Source: Rhodobiaceae bacterium UBA4490 (GTDB lineage: Bacteria > Pseudomonadota > Alphaproteobacteria > Parvibaculales > Parvibaculaceae). From it: 64,000 nt of DNA. The position numbers were made by a program, and so were the translations under genes. Shown in pieces: positions 54,402-63,943 of the stretch. Within the stretch, counting starts at the first letter, position 1. Each line of letters begins with the position of its first letter. The stretch lies in assembly GCA_002389665.1 (NCBI GenBank), contig DGNO01000003.1, positions 124,001 through 188,000 on the forward strand, read 5' to 3'. Below the pieces are notes generated by a model that ran no database searches, was not told where the DNA came from, and was given only the letters and a program-made list of their open reading frames with translations.

Positions 54402-55296
54402 CATCCTTGGAAAAATTTTTCCGTTCCCGCTCTGCCGGCGCTCTGCCTGCGGCAGGGACAACATCTTTGGGCGGCATGGCCGCTTTGCCAAGGTGAGCGG
54501 CCAGGATAGGTTCGAGCACACGCCGGGAGCCACTTTCGATCGCCGCTTTCAGCATGCCGGCACGGTTCTTCACGATCTCTTCGACCGCGCTTTCGGCTTC
54601 ACGCGTGAGAAGCCCTTCCAAAAGCTTTTCCGACCGGCGCAGTTTCTCCGGCGTGCCGAGCGCGGCGCATTGCAGCGCATATTGATAAGCAATGAGCGCA
54701 TTGTCCGGGGCAAGCGTCAGCGCCGTTTCATAATGGCGAATGCCCGTTTCCACATCTGCGCCATAAACGGCGGCGCCAAGCGTGCCGCCTTTGCGCACGA
54801 TGATCAGGTTCCAGCTCCCGAGCATGGCATGGGCGAGCGCATTGCCCGGATCTTTATCCAGCACATAATCCAGATGCTCGCGCGCTTCTTCCGGATAGCC
54901 GGAGAAATGCGCTTCCAGTCCCTCCATGGCGCGGGATTTGAAACCCAGCGCGGCCACAAGCTGCAGGTGCGCCTCGATCATCGAAGCATCGAGCCGCAGC
55001 GACTGGCGGGCAAGCTCCATCGCGCGGTCGAAAAGCGGGCCGCGCTCCCCGTAAGGGGTGCGCAGTTCCGCTTCCGTCAAAAGTGCACGGGCTGCAAAGG
55101 CAAGAGCTGCGGCGGTTTCGCTCGCCTCGGCCTTATTCGCGGCATTCAGGAAATCGCCTTCATGGTAAAGCGCCAAGGCCTGTTCGGAAGGTTCCGCCGA
55201 TGCCGGGCTCTGCCAGAAAAGAAGCGCGCAGCCGAAAAGCCCGGCCAGCACGGGGCCGAAGCGGCGCGGCGTTCTTTCAGCATCAATCCGGTTCAT
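54382..55296 (-). CDS. Exported TPR-like protein
   Basis: A 304-residue protein with an N-terminal signal/anchor (hydrophobic 17-34, ending ASA-E). The mature part is all-helical with TPR-like repeats: a YHEGDFLNAANKA repeat, one around LRLDASMIEAHLQLVAALG and another in ALTLAPDNALIAYQYALQC, as in TRAP T-component (TatT) like proteins. The C-terminus is basic. It overlaps the start-stop of the upstream lipoprotein (4 bp), forming a two-gene unit. Function unknown. Confidence 0.7.
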   Translation of the reverse strand: MNRIDAERTPRRFGPVLAGLFGCALLFWQSPASAEPSEQALALYHEGDFLNAANKAEASETAAALAFAARALLTEAELRTPYGERGPLFDRAMELARQSLRLDASMIEAHLQLVAALGFKSRAMEGLEAHFSGYPEEAREHLDYVLDKDPGNALAHAMLGSWNLIIVRKGGTLGAAVYGADVETGIRHYETALTLAPDNALIAYQYALQCAALGTPEKLRRSEKLLEGLLTREAESAVEEIVKNRAGMLKAAIESGSRRVLEPILAAHLGKAAMPPKDVVPAAGRAPAERERKNFSKDAIGAPR

Positions 55297-56780
55297 TCGG
55301 CTTTCTCCTCCCAGTCAAATGCCTCCTCAAAGAGAAAGGCATCGTCGAAATGCCGCTCGCCCACAAAGGCGGTAGCATGCGTTCCCCATTGGCGCATCGC
55401 GCCGGCGCTTTGAATGCCCATGGGCCAGAGCAAAAACCGCTCGGCCCGCGCGCTGCGCGCGATGACACCGTCCTCGCCGTAAAAAGACCGGCGCGCCGCG
55501 CTGCCCGGCACAGGCAGGGACCGCAGTCCGTATTCCGGCGCTTGCCCCGCCATCACCATATCATAGCGCTTCTGAGAGGGCTTTTTTGTGACGGAAATCT
55601 GCCGGAGATAATGGCTGCCGGCGGCAAGGTGCAGCGCCAGCCGTTCTCCCGGCTCCAGCATGGGCGCCGCGCGGGGCACAAGCGGGGCCTCGCGCAAATC
55701 TTTATCGGCAGGCACCGGGCGGCGGGCGGCGGGCGGCACAGGGAAGAAAAGATGATAACAGCCACAGGCATGGGCCGTGTCATAGATGAGCGGACGCCCC
55801 TTCTCATCAAGCGTAACGCGCCACATAAGCGCATCGAGCGGGCCGCCCAGAATATCGAACGCTCCTTCTTTCGGGCGCGCCTTGAACCAGAATGTGTAAA
55901 CGAGTTGCGGCAGGATCTTGCCGTTCCAGCGTGTCTGCGCGAAACGCACTAACATAGCATGGCGGGCCGTATCCACCTGCGCGCTGCCTGCCTTATCGAG
56001 ATAAGGCGTGCCGACAATATCGGCCTCGCTTTCTTCCGACACGATAATCTGCGGCGCATAGAGCGGCGCCAGTGCTTCGACGTCTTTCACTTCCGGTTGC
56101 CAGAGGCCGAGCGCATCCCTTTCGATGCCAGAAAGGAGCATTGCCGCATCCCCCTTTGCTTCTGCGGAGGGACCATAAGAGATACCTTCTTCGGGCGGCA
56201 GATCGAAACTCGGCAGATTGGCCGCCTTCCAGCGCTCGAAACCGGCCGCCACACCGAGACTGCTTAAGGGATAAATCCCGGCGGCGCGCGCCCAATCATC
56301 ATAGTGGCGCGGCGGGACCATTCGCTCTTTCAAAAGCGCGCGGCCTTCTTCCCTCTCCAAATCATGCGCGGCAAGGCGTTCAGCGCACGCATTAAGATGC
56401 GGCGCTATCTCTTCGCCGAGAGACAACCGGGCGGGCGCCGGTAAATTTGCTAGCTCGATTTTGCGTGCCAGCGCCGCTTCGCTTTGCAGTGCCTCTACCC
56501 ACGCCTCGAACTGCGCTTCATTCATCGCCTCGTGACGGAAAGACGAAAGCAGCCGCGTTTTGCGCAGATAGGGAAAGCCGGGAACGGGAACCACCTCATG
56601 GTCGCGCGCGCCCGCCTCTTCCACCGCATCGTCATAGGCTGTGAAAAAAGCGCGGCAGGCCGCGACATCCGCGCTGCCCGTTTCAAGCGGCACGGGAAAG
56701 TTTTGCACGCAGCCGCCAAGCGCCAGTGCGGGGAGCAGCAGCCCCGCCAGCAATGCGATATGTTTGCGCGTTTCTCTCAC
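55293..56780 (-). CDS. Large uncharacterised lipoprotein
   Basis: A 495-residue protein. The proposed GTG start at 56780 gives a proper lipoprotein signal peptide (RETRK, hydrophobic core, LALGGC with the lipid Cys at residue 24); ATG 56840 would add 20 residues and lies inside the terminator T-run of lysS. I recognise no family. Conspicuous are a CGCYH cluster, FWFKARPKEG and several Trp-rich segments; the second half is beta-rich. It is translationally coupled to the TPR gene downstream. Probably envelope-associated. Confidence 0.7.
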   Translation of the reverse strand: MRETRKHIALLAGLLLPALALGGCVQNFPVPLETGSADVAACRAFFTAYDDAVEEAGARDHEVVPVPGFPYLRKTRLLSSFRHEAMNEAQFEAWVEALQSEAALARKIELANLPAPARLSLGEEIAPHLNACAERLAAHDLEREEGRALLKERMVPPRHYDDWARAAGIYPLSSLGVAAGFERWKAANLPSFDLPPEEGISYGPSAEAKGDAAMLLSGIERDALGLWQPEVKDVEALAPLYAPQIIVSEESEADIVGTPYLDKAGSAQVDTARHAMLVRFAQTRWNGKILPQLVYTFWFKARPKEGAFDILGGPLDALMWRVTLDEKGRPLIYDTAHACGCYHLFFPVPPAARRPVPADKDLREAPLVPRAAPMLEPGERLALHLAAGSHYLRQISVTKKPSQKRYDMVMAGQAPEYGLRSLPVPGSAARRSFYGEDGVIARSARAERFLLWPMGIQSAGAMRQWGTHATAFVGERHFDDAFLFEEAFDWEEKAE

Positions 56781-56840
56781 CGGCCGAGCATGACGGAAAC
56801 GGGCCGCAAGCGAAACCGGCAACGCGGGGAAACACATCAA

Positions 56841-56869
56841 AAAAGGCGGGACGTTTCCGTCCCGCCTTT
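56841..56869 (-). terminator. Rho-independent terminator after lysS
   Basis: A perfect 12-bp stem AAAGGCGGGACG (56842-56853) / CGTCCCGCCTTT (56858-56869) with a 4-base loop and a T-run on the minus strand. It is 23 bp after the lysS stop and separates it from the lipoprotein gene. Confidence 0.93.
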
Positions 56870-56891
56870 CATGTCATTCTGCCGCGCGGTA

Positions 56892-58490
56892 TCAGTCCGC
56901 CGAGAGGTCCTCTCCGGCAAGCGCGCGTTCGATGAGTTTCACCGTTGCCTCTACCCCGTAAAGGGCAACGAAGGAACCGAAACGCGGGCCCTGGCTTTCG
57001 CCGAGCAGCACTTCATAAAGCGCCTTGAACCAGTCGCGCAGGTTCTCGAACCCATGTTCCTTGCCCACCGCATAGACGGTGTTCTGGATTTCCTCGGCAG
57101 GCAGCTTCGGATCAATCTCTTTCAGCCGCGCTGCCAGATCGGCCAGGGCCTGCTTTTCGGTCTCATCCGGCGCGCGATATTTTTTGTTCGGCTTGACGAA
57201 ATCATGGAAATAATTGATCGCATAGCCGACCAGCCGGTCGAGGTCCGGATGGGTCTGCGGGCTGGCGCCCGGCGCATAATTGCGGATGAAACCCCAAAGC
57301 GCCGCCGGGTCTTCGGAATGGCTGGCGCTAACAAGGTTGAGCAGCAGCGCAAAGCTGACCGGCACATCGACCTTCGGCGGATTGCCGGAGTGAATATGCC
57401 AGACGGGATTGTTGAGCTTCTGCTTGTCGTCCTGATCCGGATAGGCGCTCAGGAAGCTGATATATTCATCGACGTTTTTCGGAATGACATCGAAATAGAG
57501 CCGCTTGGCGACGCGGGGCTTTTGATACATGAAAAGCGCAAGACTTTCCGTCGTCGCATAGGCCAGCCAATCGTCGATGGAAATGCCATTGCCTTTCGAC
57601 TTCGAAATTTTCTGGCCCTTGTCGTCGAGAAATAGCTCGTAGACATAATGCTCGGGCGCCGGCGCGCCCAGGATGCGGCAGATATTGTCATAGATCGGCG
57701 CATTGGACTGGTGGTCCTTGCCGAACATTTCAAAATCGACACCGAGGGCTGCCCAGCGCATGCCGAAGTCGGGCTTCCATTGCAGCTTCACACGTCCGCC
57801 CGTTACCGGCAGCGTGATCTCCTCACCGTCTTCATCGTCGAAGGTGATCGTGCCTTCTTTCGGATCGACATGCTTCATGGGCACATAAAGCACCCGGCCC
57901 GTCTTCGGTGAGATGGGCAGGAAAGGCGAATAGGTCGCCTGACGCTCGGCGCCCAGCGTCGGCAGCATCACTTTCATGATGTCGTCATAGCGCTCCACCG
58001 CCTCGCGCAGCTTCTCGTCGAACCGGCCAGCCTTGTAATACTCGGTGGCGCTGGCGAATTCGTACTCGAAGCCATAGGCATCGAGGAACCGGCAGAGCAT
58101 GGCATTGTTATGCGCGGCAAAACTGTCGAAGTCCCCGCCGAAGGGGTTCGGCACTTCCGAGAGCGGCTTTTGCAGATGCGGCATCAGCCGGGCAGGGTCC
58201 GGCACTGTGTCCGGGATCTTGCGCATGCCGTCCATGTCGTCGGAGAAGCACAGAAGACGCGTTTTCACGCCCGGCGCCAGCGTTTCGAAAGCATGGCGCA
58301 CCATGGTCGTGCGGGCGACTTCCCCGAAAGTGCCGATATGCGGCAGGCCGGAGGGGCCATAGCCCGTCTCGAACAGCACCTCATCCTTCGACACTTTCGA
58401 TTTTTCGAGGCGCTTCAATAGCTTACGGGCTTCCTCAAAGGGCCAAGCCTTGCTGTCCTGCGCAATCTCGCGCAACGCCTCACTCGTCAT
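56892..58490 (-). CDS. lysS: Lysine--tRNA ligase, class I
   Basis: A 532-residue class I lysyl-tRNA synthetase, the type otherwise found in archaea and in many alphaproteobacteria and spirochaetes. The HIGH-type motif HIGT is at 51-54 ([15 protein letters not shown]) and the KMSKS-type motif is KISKSKGNG. The alpha-helix cage domain follows. It charges tRNA-Lys. It is monocistronic with a strong terminator. No class II lysS is in the window. Confidence 0.97.
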   Translation of the reverse strand: MTSEALREIAQDSKAWPFEEARKLLKRLEKSKVSKDEVLFETGYGPSGLPHIGTFGEVARTTMVRHAFETLAPGVKTRLLCFSDDMDGMRKIPDTVPDPARLMPHLQKPLSEVPNPFGGDFDSFAAHNNAMLCRFLDAYGFEYEFASATEYYKAGRFDEKLREAVERYDDIMKVMLPTLGAERQATYSPFLPISPKTGRVLYVPMKHVDPKEGTITFDDEDGEEITLPVTGGRVKLQWKPDFGMRWAALGVDFEMFGKDHQSNAPIYDNICRILGAPAPEHYVYELFLDDKGQKISKSKGNGISIDDWLAYATTESLALFMYQKPRVAKRLYFDVIPKNVDEYISFLSAYPDQDDKQKLNNPVWHIHSGNPPKVDVPVSFALLLNLVSASHSEDPAALWGFIRNYAPGASPQTHPDLDRLVGYAINYFHDFVKPNKKYRAPDETEKQALADLAARLKEIDPKLPAEEIQNTVYAVGKEHGFENLRDWFKALYEVLLGESQGPRFGSFVALYGVEATVKLIERALAGEDLSAD

Positions 58491-58642
58491 GGTGATCTCC
58501 TGTGGATCGTTTCGCCTTTTAGGAAAACGGCGGTGTTTTCTTAAAGGTTTCGAAAGCGCCGGACCCTATGATTTCCCACGTATTCCGTCAATCACGATGC
58601 GGGCAGGAAGCGCGCACGGGCGGAAATTTGGGGCGTTACAGC

Positions 58643-60415
58643 ATGCTTAACGTAGAAGAAGCCGAGGCCATCTCGAAGCGGCAGATCGACCAGCGTGTGC
58701 TGGCCGAACAAATCCGCCTGCTTTTCGATCTGGGCCGCCCCGGCTCCGCTACCATGTTCATCGGTATTCTGGCCGTCGGCGCGATTTTCGCCACCGTCGC
58801 CCCCGCCTGGCCGATCGCCCTCATGCTGGCCAACCAGGCCGGCGCACAGACCATGTTCAACCATCTGCGCCGCGGCTTTTATGCCGACCCAAAGCGCGCG
58901 GAACGGGCCGATAAATGGGCGCGGGCCTATGCGCTGAACTGCATCTGGTCGGGCGCCACCTGGGCCATCGGCGCGGTCTGCTGGCTGCCGCTGGTACCTT
59001 TCGAATATCAGGCGCTTTTCACGCTGATCGCCGCCATGCTCTGTCTTTCCAGCGTGATCATGCGCCTCTCTTACCCCACGGCCATGTACATCTATATGGC
59101 AACGATCGGTTTGCCGACGCTGGCCTGCCTTGCCCTTTTCGGCGGCCCGCAGGGTCTTTTGCTCGTTGGGCTTGCTTTTCTGACCGCCGCCGCGCTGACC
59201 GGCTGGATCAAACAGCTTCACCGCTCGAACAGCGAAAGCATCCGCCTGCGGTTTGAAAATACCGGCCTCGTGGAACGGCTGGAGCGGGCACATAAGGTTG
59301 CCGAGCAAAAACGCGCCGATGCGGAAAAAGCGCATGAATTGCTGCGCGCTTCCGAACGCACCCGCCGCGACCTGCTTGCCATGGTTTCGCAAGGTATCCG
59401 CGCACCGCTTGCCGGCATGAACGATGCCGCGGCCAAGCTTGAAAAAGCAAACCCGGCTGATGAGTACGTACGCACCATCCAGGAAACCTCGCATCTCATT
59501 GGCCGGATGCTGGCCGATGCCGCGGACCTTACCGCAATGGAAAGCCGGACGCTGAAGCTCGATACGCAAGTCTTTGCCCCCAAAGCCCAGATCGAGCAAG
59601 TCGCCCGCCTCCTGCGCCACACAAAGCTGCGCCCCGGCCTTTCGCTGGAAGTGGATTGGGGCAACGAAGTGCCCCATGAAATGGTGGGCGATCCGGCCCG
59701 CCTGCAGCAGATCCTGACCAATATCGCCGCCTATCTTCTCACCGGCACGGAAAGGGGCGGGATCGTCTTGCAAGCTGCGTCCTCCAACGCCTATTCCTGC
59801 GAGGCGGTGCGTTTTTCCGTCACCTCCACATCGTTCGAAGGCAGCGCGCAATCATCGGATGTCTTTACGGACGAAATTCCGCTGCCCCTCGCCCACTCCC
59901 TTTACAGCGAAGAAGTGCTCGGCCTTAACATCGCGAAGCGGCTGATCGGGCTCATGGGCGGGCGCATCGGCGTCGATGCCGCGCCGGGCTTCGGCGCGAC
60001 GATCTGGTTCGCCGTTCCCAAACATCCCGGCCTCACGCTGCAGGACGAAAGCGGGCCGGAAGATACCGGCGCCAATCTCGTCGATCTTGCCCGTCTTTAC
60101 ATGCTCGAAGACCGGATGGGCTCGGATGCATTCGTCGCCCATCTTCAGCGTGCGCTGGAAGATTTGCGCAGCCATTGGGATGCGCTTTCGGGCGCGGCCA
60201 GCGAAAACGACCGCGCCTCGCTAACGGCGGCGGCGCGGCGCCTTGCCGACACCTCCAACGTGCTCGGCTTCACTTACTTAAGCGAAGCGGCGCGCCAGCT
60301 CAGCCTCTCCCCGCCCGGCACGGAAGGGGCGGCGGCGCATATTCCCGGCGTTGAAAACCGCTTGAAAAGCGCCGAGGCGACCTTGAAGCGCATCTATCCG
60401 CGCCTCAGCGCCTAA
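58643..60415 (+). CDS. Degenerate membrane histidine kinase with HPt-like domain
   Basis: A 590-residue protein: five or six transmembrane helices (about 35-190), a coiled coil (200-245), a dimerisation-like helix pair, a HATPase-like domain (345-460) and an HPt-like helical bundle (475-590). The H-box reads MVSQGIRAPL, so Gln250 replaces the phospho-acceptor His. The essential N-box Asn appears to be Tyr364 and the D-box glycines are poor, whereas the G2 box (VLGLNIAKRLIGLMGGRIGV) is well kept. In the HPt-like domain AARRLADTSNVLGF has Arg in place of the acceptor His. It is thus a probable pseudokinase, perhaps a scaffold or ligand sensor. ATG 58643 lacks a strong ribosome binding site. Confidence 0.85.
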   Translation: MLNVEEAEAISKRQIDQRVLAEQIRLLFDLGRPGSATMFIGILAVGAIFATVAPAWPIALMLANQAGAQTMFNHLRRGFYADPKRAERADKWARAYALNCIWSGATWAIGAVCWLPLVPFEYQALFTLIAAMLCLSSVIMRLSYPTAMYIYMATIGLPTLACLALFGGPQGLLLVGLAFLTAAALTGWIKQLHRSNSESIRLRFENTGLVERLERAHKVAEQKRADAEKAHELLRASERTRRDLLAMVSQGIRAPLAGMNDAAAKLEKANPADEYVRTIQETSHLIGRMLADAADLTAMESRTLKLDTQVFAPKAQIEQVARLLRHTKLRPGLSLEVDWGNEVPHEMVGDPARLQQILTNIAAYLLTGTERGGIVLQAASSNAYSCEAVRFSVTSTSFEGSAQSSDVFTDEIPLPLAHSLYSEEVLGLNIAKRLIGLMGGRIGVDAAPGFGATIWFAVPKHPGLTLQDESGPEDTGANLVDLARLYMLEDRMGSDAFVAHLQRALEDLRSHWDALSGAASENDRASLTAAARRLADTSNVLGFTYLSEAARQLSLSPPGTEGAAAHIPGVENRLKSAEATLKRIYPRLSA

Positions 60416-60488
60416 AAGCCTGCCGCCTCAATTCTTCGCCTTAAGGGAACGGCTTTCTTAAGCCCCGCCGCCGCCTATACTGGCGGCC

Positions 60489-63389
60489 ATGTCCGCTCTT
60501 CCCCCGCCCGATTCGCCGCAAAGCGATGCCTCCATCCTGCTGCCAGACATCAAAGCGCTGGGGCTGAAAGCGCGCGGCGCGGTGCTGGTAAGCCAGGACG
60601 GGGAAGTGGATGAAACCTCCCCGCGCGAGGCGGCTGAACGGCTGGGGCGCGAGCCGCTGCTTCTCTGCCACCGGGGCTTTACACTGCGCCGCTTGACCGG
60701 CCCGCGCTCGCGCGCGCAGCCGCATCCGGGCACTTTCGACATGCTCGACCTTTTCGCCTTCGTGCGCCCGGCCCGCTTTACCTTGCCCACCCCGCAGGGC
60801 CTTGCCCGGGCGCTTGGCCTGCCCGTGCCGGGCGAAGCGGAAGCCGAGGCGCTTTTCCTTTTCGAGGCGGCGGAAGCGCTGCTGGGCGAGCTGACAAGCC
60901 CGGCTTACCCCGACAAGGAAGAAGCGATTGCGCTTGCCAATGCCCTTGCCAAAGCCGGCTGGAGCTGGGGCGAGGCGGTGCTGGCCGCGCTGGGCGCTCC
61001 GCCCGAGGGACGGCGGGCGCTCAGCGGGGAAAACGGCCTGCGCATCTGGCGCAAACTGGAAGACTGGGAAGAGCGCGCACCGCCGCCGCCATCTTCTCAG
61101 GAGCCCGTGACGCCGGAAGCGGCGCGTGAGAGGCTGGCAGCACTTGCAGGCCCAGGCGCCGAGGCCCGCCTTTCCCAATCCGATTATGCCGCCCGTGCGA
61201 CCCATGCCTTTGCCCCTAAACCTGCACCCGGCATGCCCGCGCTATTGCTAGCAGAAGCGGGCACCGGCATCGGCAAGACGCTCGGCTATCTTGCCCCGGC
61301 AAGCCTTTGGGCACAGGCCAACAAAGGCCCTGTCTGGATTTCCACCTTCACGAAAAACCTGCAGCGCCAGATCGACCAGGAAACAAGACGGCTTTTCCCG
61401 GACCCTGCCGAGCGGCAGGAAAAAGTCGTCATCCGCAAGGGCCGGGAAAACTATCTGTGCCTGCTCAATCTGGAAGAAGCGACGAACCGGGTGCCAGCCG
61501 GATCGGACTTCATCGCCACCGCGCTCATTGCCCGCTGGGCGCTTTACAGCCGCGACGGGGATATGGTCGGCGGGGATTTTCCCGCCTGGCTTCCCGCCGC
61601 GCTCGGCCGCCCGCGCCTTGCCGCGGAAATGACGGACCGGCGCGGGGAATGCGTTTATTCCTCCTGCCCGCATTACAAGAAATGCTTCATCGAAAAGGCG
61701 CTGCGCAAGGCGCGTCATGCAGAGATCGTGATCGCCAATCATGCGCTCGTGCTGCACCGGGCAGCGCTCGATTTCGCCTTTCACCAAAACGGCGATGACG
61801 CCGCCCCTGCCGAACATGCCGCGGGCGCGGAGGACGAGCTGCCCGATCACAAGCTGCTACCGCCCCGGCTGATCTTCGATGAGGGCCATCATCTTTTCGA
61901 TGCGGCGGACGCGGCCTTTTCCGGTCATCTGTCGGGCTTCGAGGGTTCGGAGCTGCGCCGCTGGCTGCGCGGGCCGGAAGCGGGCCGCCGGGGCCGCGCG
62001 CGGGGCCTGAGCGGGCGGATCGGCGATTTGGTGGCCGGCACACCGGAAGGTGAAGAAGCGCTGCAAGCGGTGCTCGACGCCGCGCAGGCGCTGCCGGGGC
62101 CCGGCTGGCAGAGCCGCCTCAACCAGGGCCAGCCGCATGGGCCTGCGGAAAAGTTTCTCGCGACCGTTCATGCGCAGGTACGCGCGAGAGGGCGGGATGA
62201 AGGCGGGTTTTATTCCGTCGAATGCGACGTGCTGCCCGTCTCGGAAGGCGTTTCGGAAGAAGCGCCGAAACTCGATGCAGCTCTAGCAAGGCTTGAACGG
62301 GCGATGCGGGCACTTGCCGATATTCTGCGCCGCACGCTCGATGAAGAAGCCTCCAGCCTTGAGACCGCGACACGTATCCGTTTCGATGCCGCCATTCGCG
62401 GCCTCGACCGGCGCGCGGGCACGACCATTGCCGGTTGGCGGCATATGCTCAAGGCGCTGGTCGGCCTCGATATCGACGAGGCGGCAGGCGATCCCAACCC
62501 TGAAGCGCCGCGCTTTACGGACTGGTTCGCCATCGAACGGCAAGGCGGCAATGATGTAGATGTCGGCATGCACCGGCATTGGATCGACCCGACCGAGCCT
62601 TTGGCCGAAACCGTGCTCGCGCCCGCGCCGGGCGTGCTCATCACCTCCGCCACGCTGCGCGATGAACGCGAAGAGGACGACGAAGAAGCCGAGGACGGCT
62701 TCGCCCCGAGCTGGGCACAAGCGGAAGTCCGCACAGGCGCGGCGCATTTGCCCTCCGCGTCGGCCCGCGCTTATTTCGCCTCGCCTTTCGATTATGCCGA
62801 GCAGGCGCGCATTTTCATCGTGCGCGATGTGGATAAGAAAAACGCTGATCAGGTGGCCGCTGCCTACCGCGAGCTTTTCCTCGCCTCGGGCGGCGGCGCG
62901 CTCGGCCTTTTTACTGCGATCAGCCGCCTGCAAGGCGTTTATCAGCGCCTCAGCGAGCCTTTGGAAGAAGCGGGCCTGCCGCTTTATGCCCAGCATATCG
63001 ATGCAATGGATACCGGCACTTTGGTCGACATTTTCCGCGCCGAGGAAAAAGCCTGTCTTCTCGGCACAGATGCGGTGCGCGACGGGGTGGACGTGCCCGG
63101 CCGCTCCTTGCGCATGATCGTTTTCGACCGCACGCCCTGGCCCCGGCCCGATATTCTGCACCGTGCCCGGCGGGAGGCCTTTGGCGGGCGCAAATATGAC
63201 GAGATGATCGTGCGCCTGCGCCTTAAACAGGCTTTCGGGCGGCTGATCCGCTCGGCGGGCGACAGGGGGGTCTTTGTCATGCTCGATCCGGGCTTACCGA
63301 CGCGTCTGACCACCGCTTTTCCGCCCGAAGTGCCCATCGAGCGGCTGGGACTTGCCGAAACGCTTGAAAAAGTGCGCGATTTTCTTTGA
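60489..63389 (+). CDS. ATP-dependent helicase, DinG family
   Basis: A 966-residue superfamily 2 XPD/DinG-type helicase. Residues 1-~200 form an N-terminal extension. Walker A is AGTGIGKT (about 258-264), the iron-sulfur Cys are in ENYLCLL and GECVYSSCPHYKKC (about 327 and 388-400), and the DEAH box is DEGHH near 463. The C-terminal LKQAFGRLIRSAGDRG is the motif VI region. It unwinds DNA with 5'-3' polarity and is used in repair of blocked replication. It follows the pseudokinase gene by 73 bp. Confidence 0.92.
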   Translation: MSALPPPDSPQSDASILLPDIKALGLKARGAVLVSQDGEVDETSPREAAERLGREPLLLCHRGFTLRRLTGPRSRAQPHPGTFDMLDLFAFVRPARFTLPTPQGLARALGLPVPGEAEAEALFLFEAAEALLGELTSPAYPDKEEAIALANALAKAGWSWGEAVLAALGAPPEGRRALSGENGLRIWRKLEDWEERAPPPPSSQEPVTPEAARERLAALAGPGAEARLSQSDYAARATHAFAPKPAPGMPALLLAEAGTGIGKTLGYLAPASLWAQANKGPVWISTFTKNLQRQIDQETRRLFPDPAERQEKVVIRKGRENYLCLLNLEEATNRVPAGSDFIATALIARWALYSRDGDMVGGDFPAWLPAALGRPRLAAEMTDRRGECVYSSCPHYKKCFIEKALRKARHAEIVIANHALVLHRAALDFAFHQNGDDAAPAEHAAGAEDELPDHKLLPPRLIFDEGHHLFDAADAAFSGHLSGFEGSELRRWLRGPEAGRRGRARGLSGRIGDLVAGTPEGEEALQAVLDAAQALPGPGWQSRLNQGQPHGPAEKFLATVHAQVRARGRDEGGFYSVECDVLPVSEGVSEEAPKLDAALARLERAMRALADILRRTLDEEASSLETATRIRFDAAIRGLDRRAGTTIAGWRHMLKALVGLDIDEAAGDPNPEAPRFTDWFAIERQGGNDVDVGMHRHWIDPTEPLAETVLAPAPGVLITSATLRDEREEDDEEAEDGFAPSWAQAEVRTGAAHLPSASARAYFASPFDYAEQARIFIVRDVDKKNADQVAAAYRELFLASGGGALGLFTAISRLQGVYQRLSEPLEEAGLPLYAQHIDAMDTGTLVDIFRAEEKACLLGTDAVRDGVDVPGRSLRMIVFDRTPWPRPDILHRARREAFGGRKYDEMIVRLRLKQAFGRLIRSAGDRGVFVMLDPGLPTRLTTAFPPEVPIERLGLAETLEKVRDFL

Positions 63390-63502
63390 ATTTCAGGCTC
63401 TTATCCGGCCTTGCGATTGACGCCCAGCAATCCTAATGTCGGTCGCCCTTCCGCCGGGCTTGCCTTCAGGCGGGACAACACAAGGTAACGAGGTTCAGTT
63501 TC

Positions 63503-63916
63503 ATGCCGCAAACGATCAACCCCCATACCGCGCTCATCTATGTGATGGTCACGATGTCCGCCGTCGACAGCGCGATGAGCGACAAGGAACTGCGCAAGAT
63601 CGGCACGATCGTGACGACGCTGCCGGTTTTCGAAAACTTTTCCTCCGACCTTCTTGTGCAAATTGCGGAAGATTGCGGCGAGATCCTGCAGGAAGAAGGC
63701 GGGCTGGAAGCGGTGTTCGGCCTGGTGCGCGACGCGCTGCCCGAGCATCTCCACGAAACCGCCTACGCGCTTGCCGTGGAAGTTGCCGCCGCCGATCTGA
63801 CCGTGCAGCAGGAAGAGCTTCGCCTTCTGCAATTGCTGCGCGACACGCTGGGCATCGAAAAGCTCTCCGCCGCCGCCATCGAGCGCGGCGCGCGCGCCCG
63901 TCACACCACGATTTAA
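63503..63916 (+). CDS. TerB-like tellurite resistance family protein
   Basis: A 137-residue all-helical protein of the TerB/DUF533-like group: the sequence VMVTMSAVDSAMSDKELRKIG starts with the acidic metal-site helix (VDSAMSDKE) and a second one is near ALAVEVAAADLTVQQEELRLL, giving the paired Asp/Glu segments typical of TerB folds. Some members confer tellurite or stress tolerance; others act in metal or polar signalling. GAGG lies upstream of the ATG. It stands alone after the DinG-like gene. Confidence 0.85.
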   Translation: MPQTINPHTALIYVMVTMSAVDSAMSDKELRKIGTIVTTLPVFENFSSDLLVQIAEDCGEILQEEGGLEAVFGLVRDALPEHLHETAYALAVEVAAADLTVQQEELRLLQLLRDTLGIEKLSAAAIERGARARHTTI

Positions 63917-63943
63917 GCTGATGCGCAAAAGCGCCTGCCCGGC

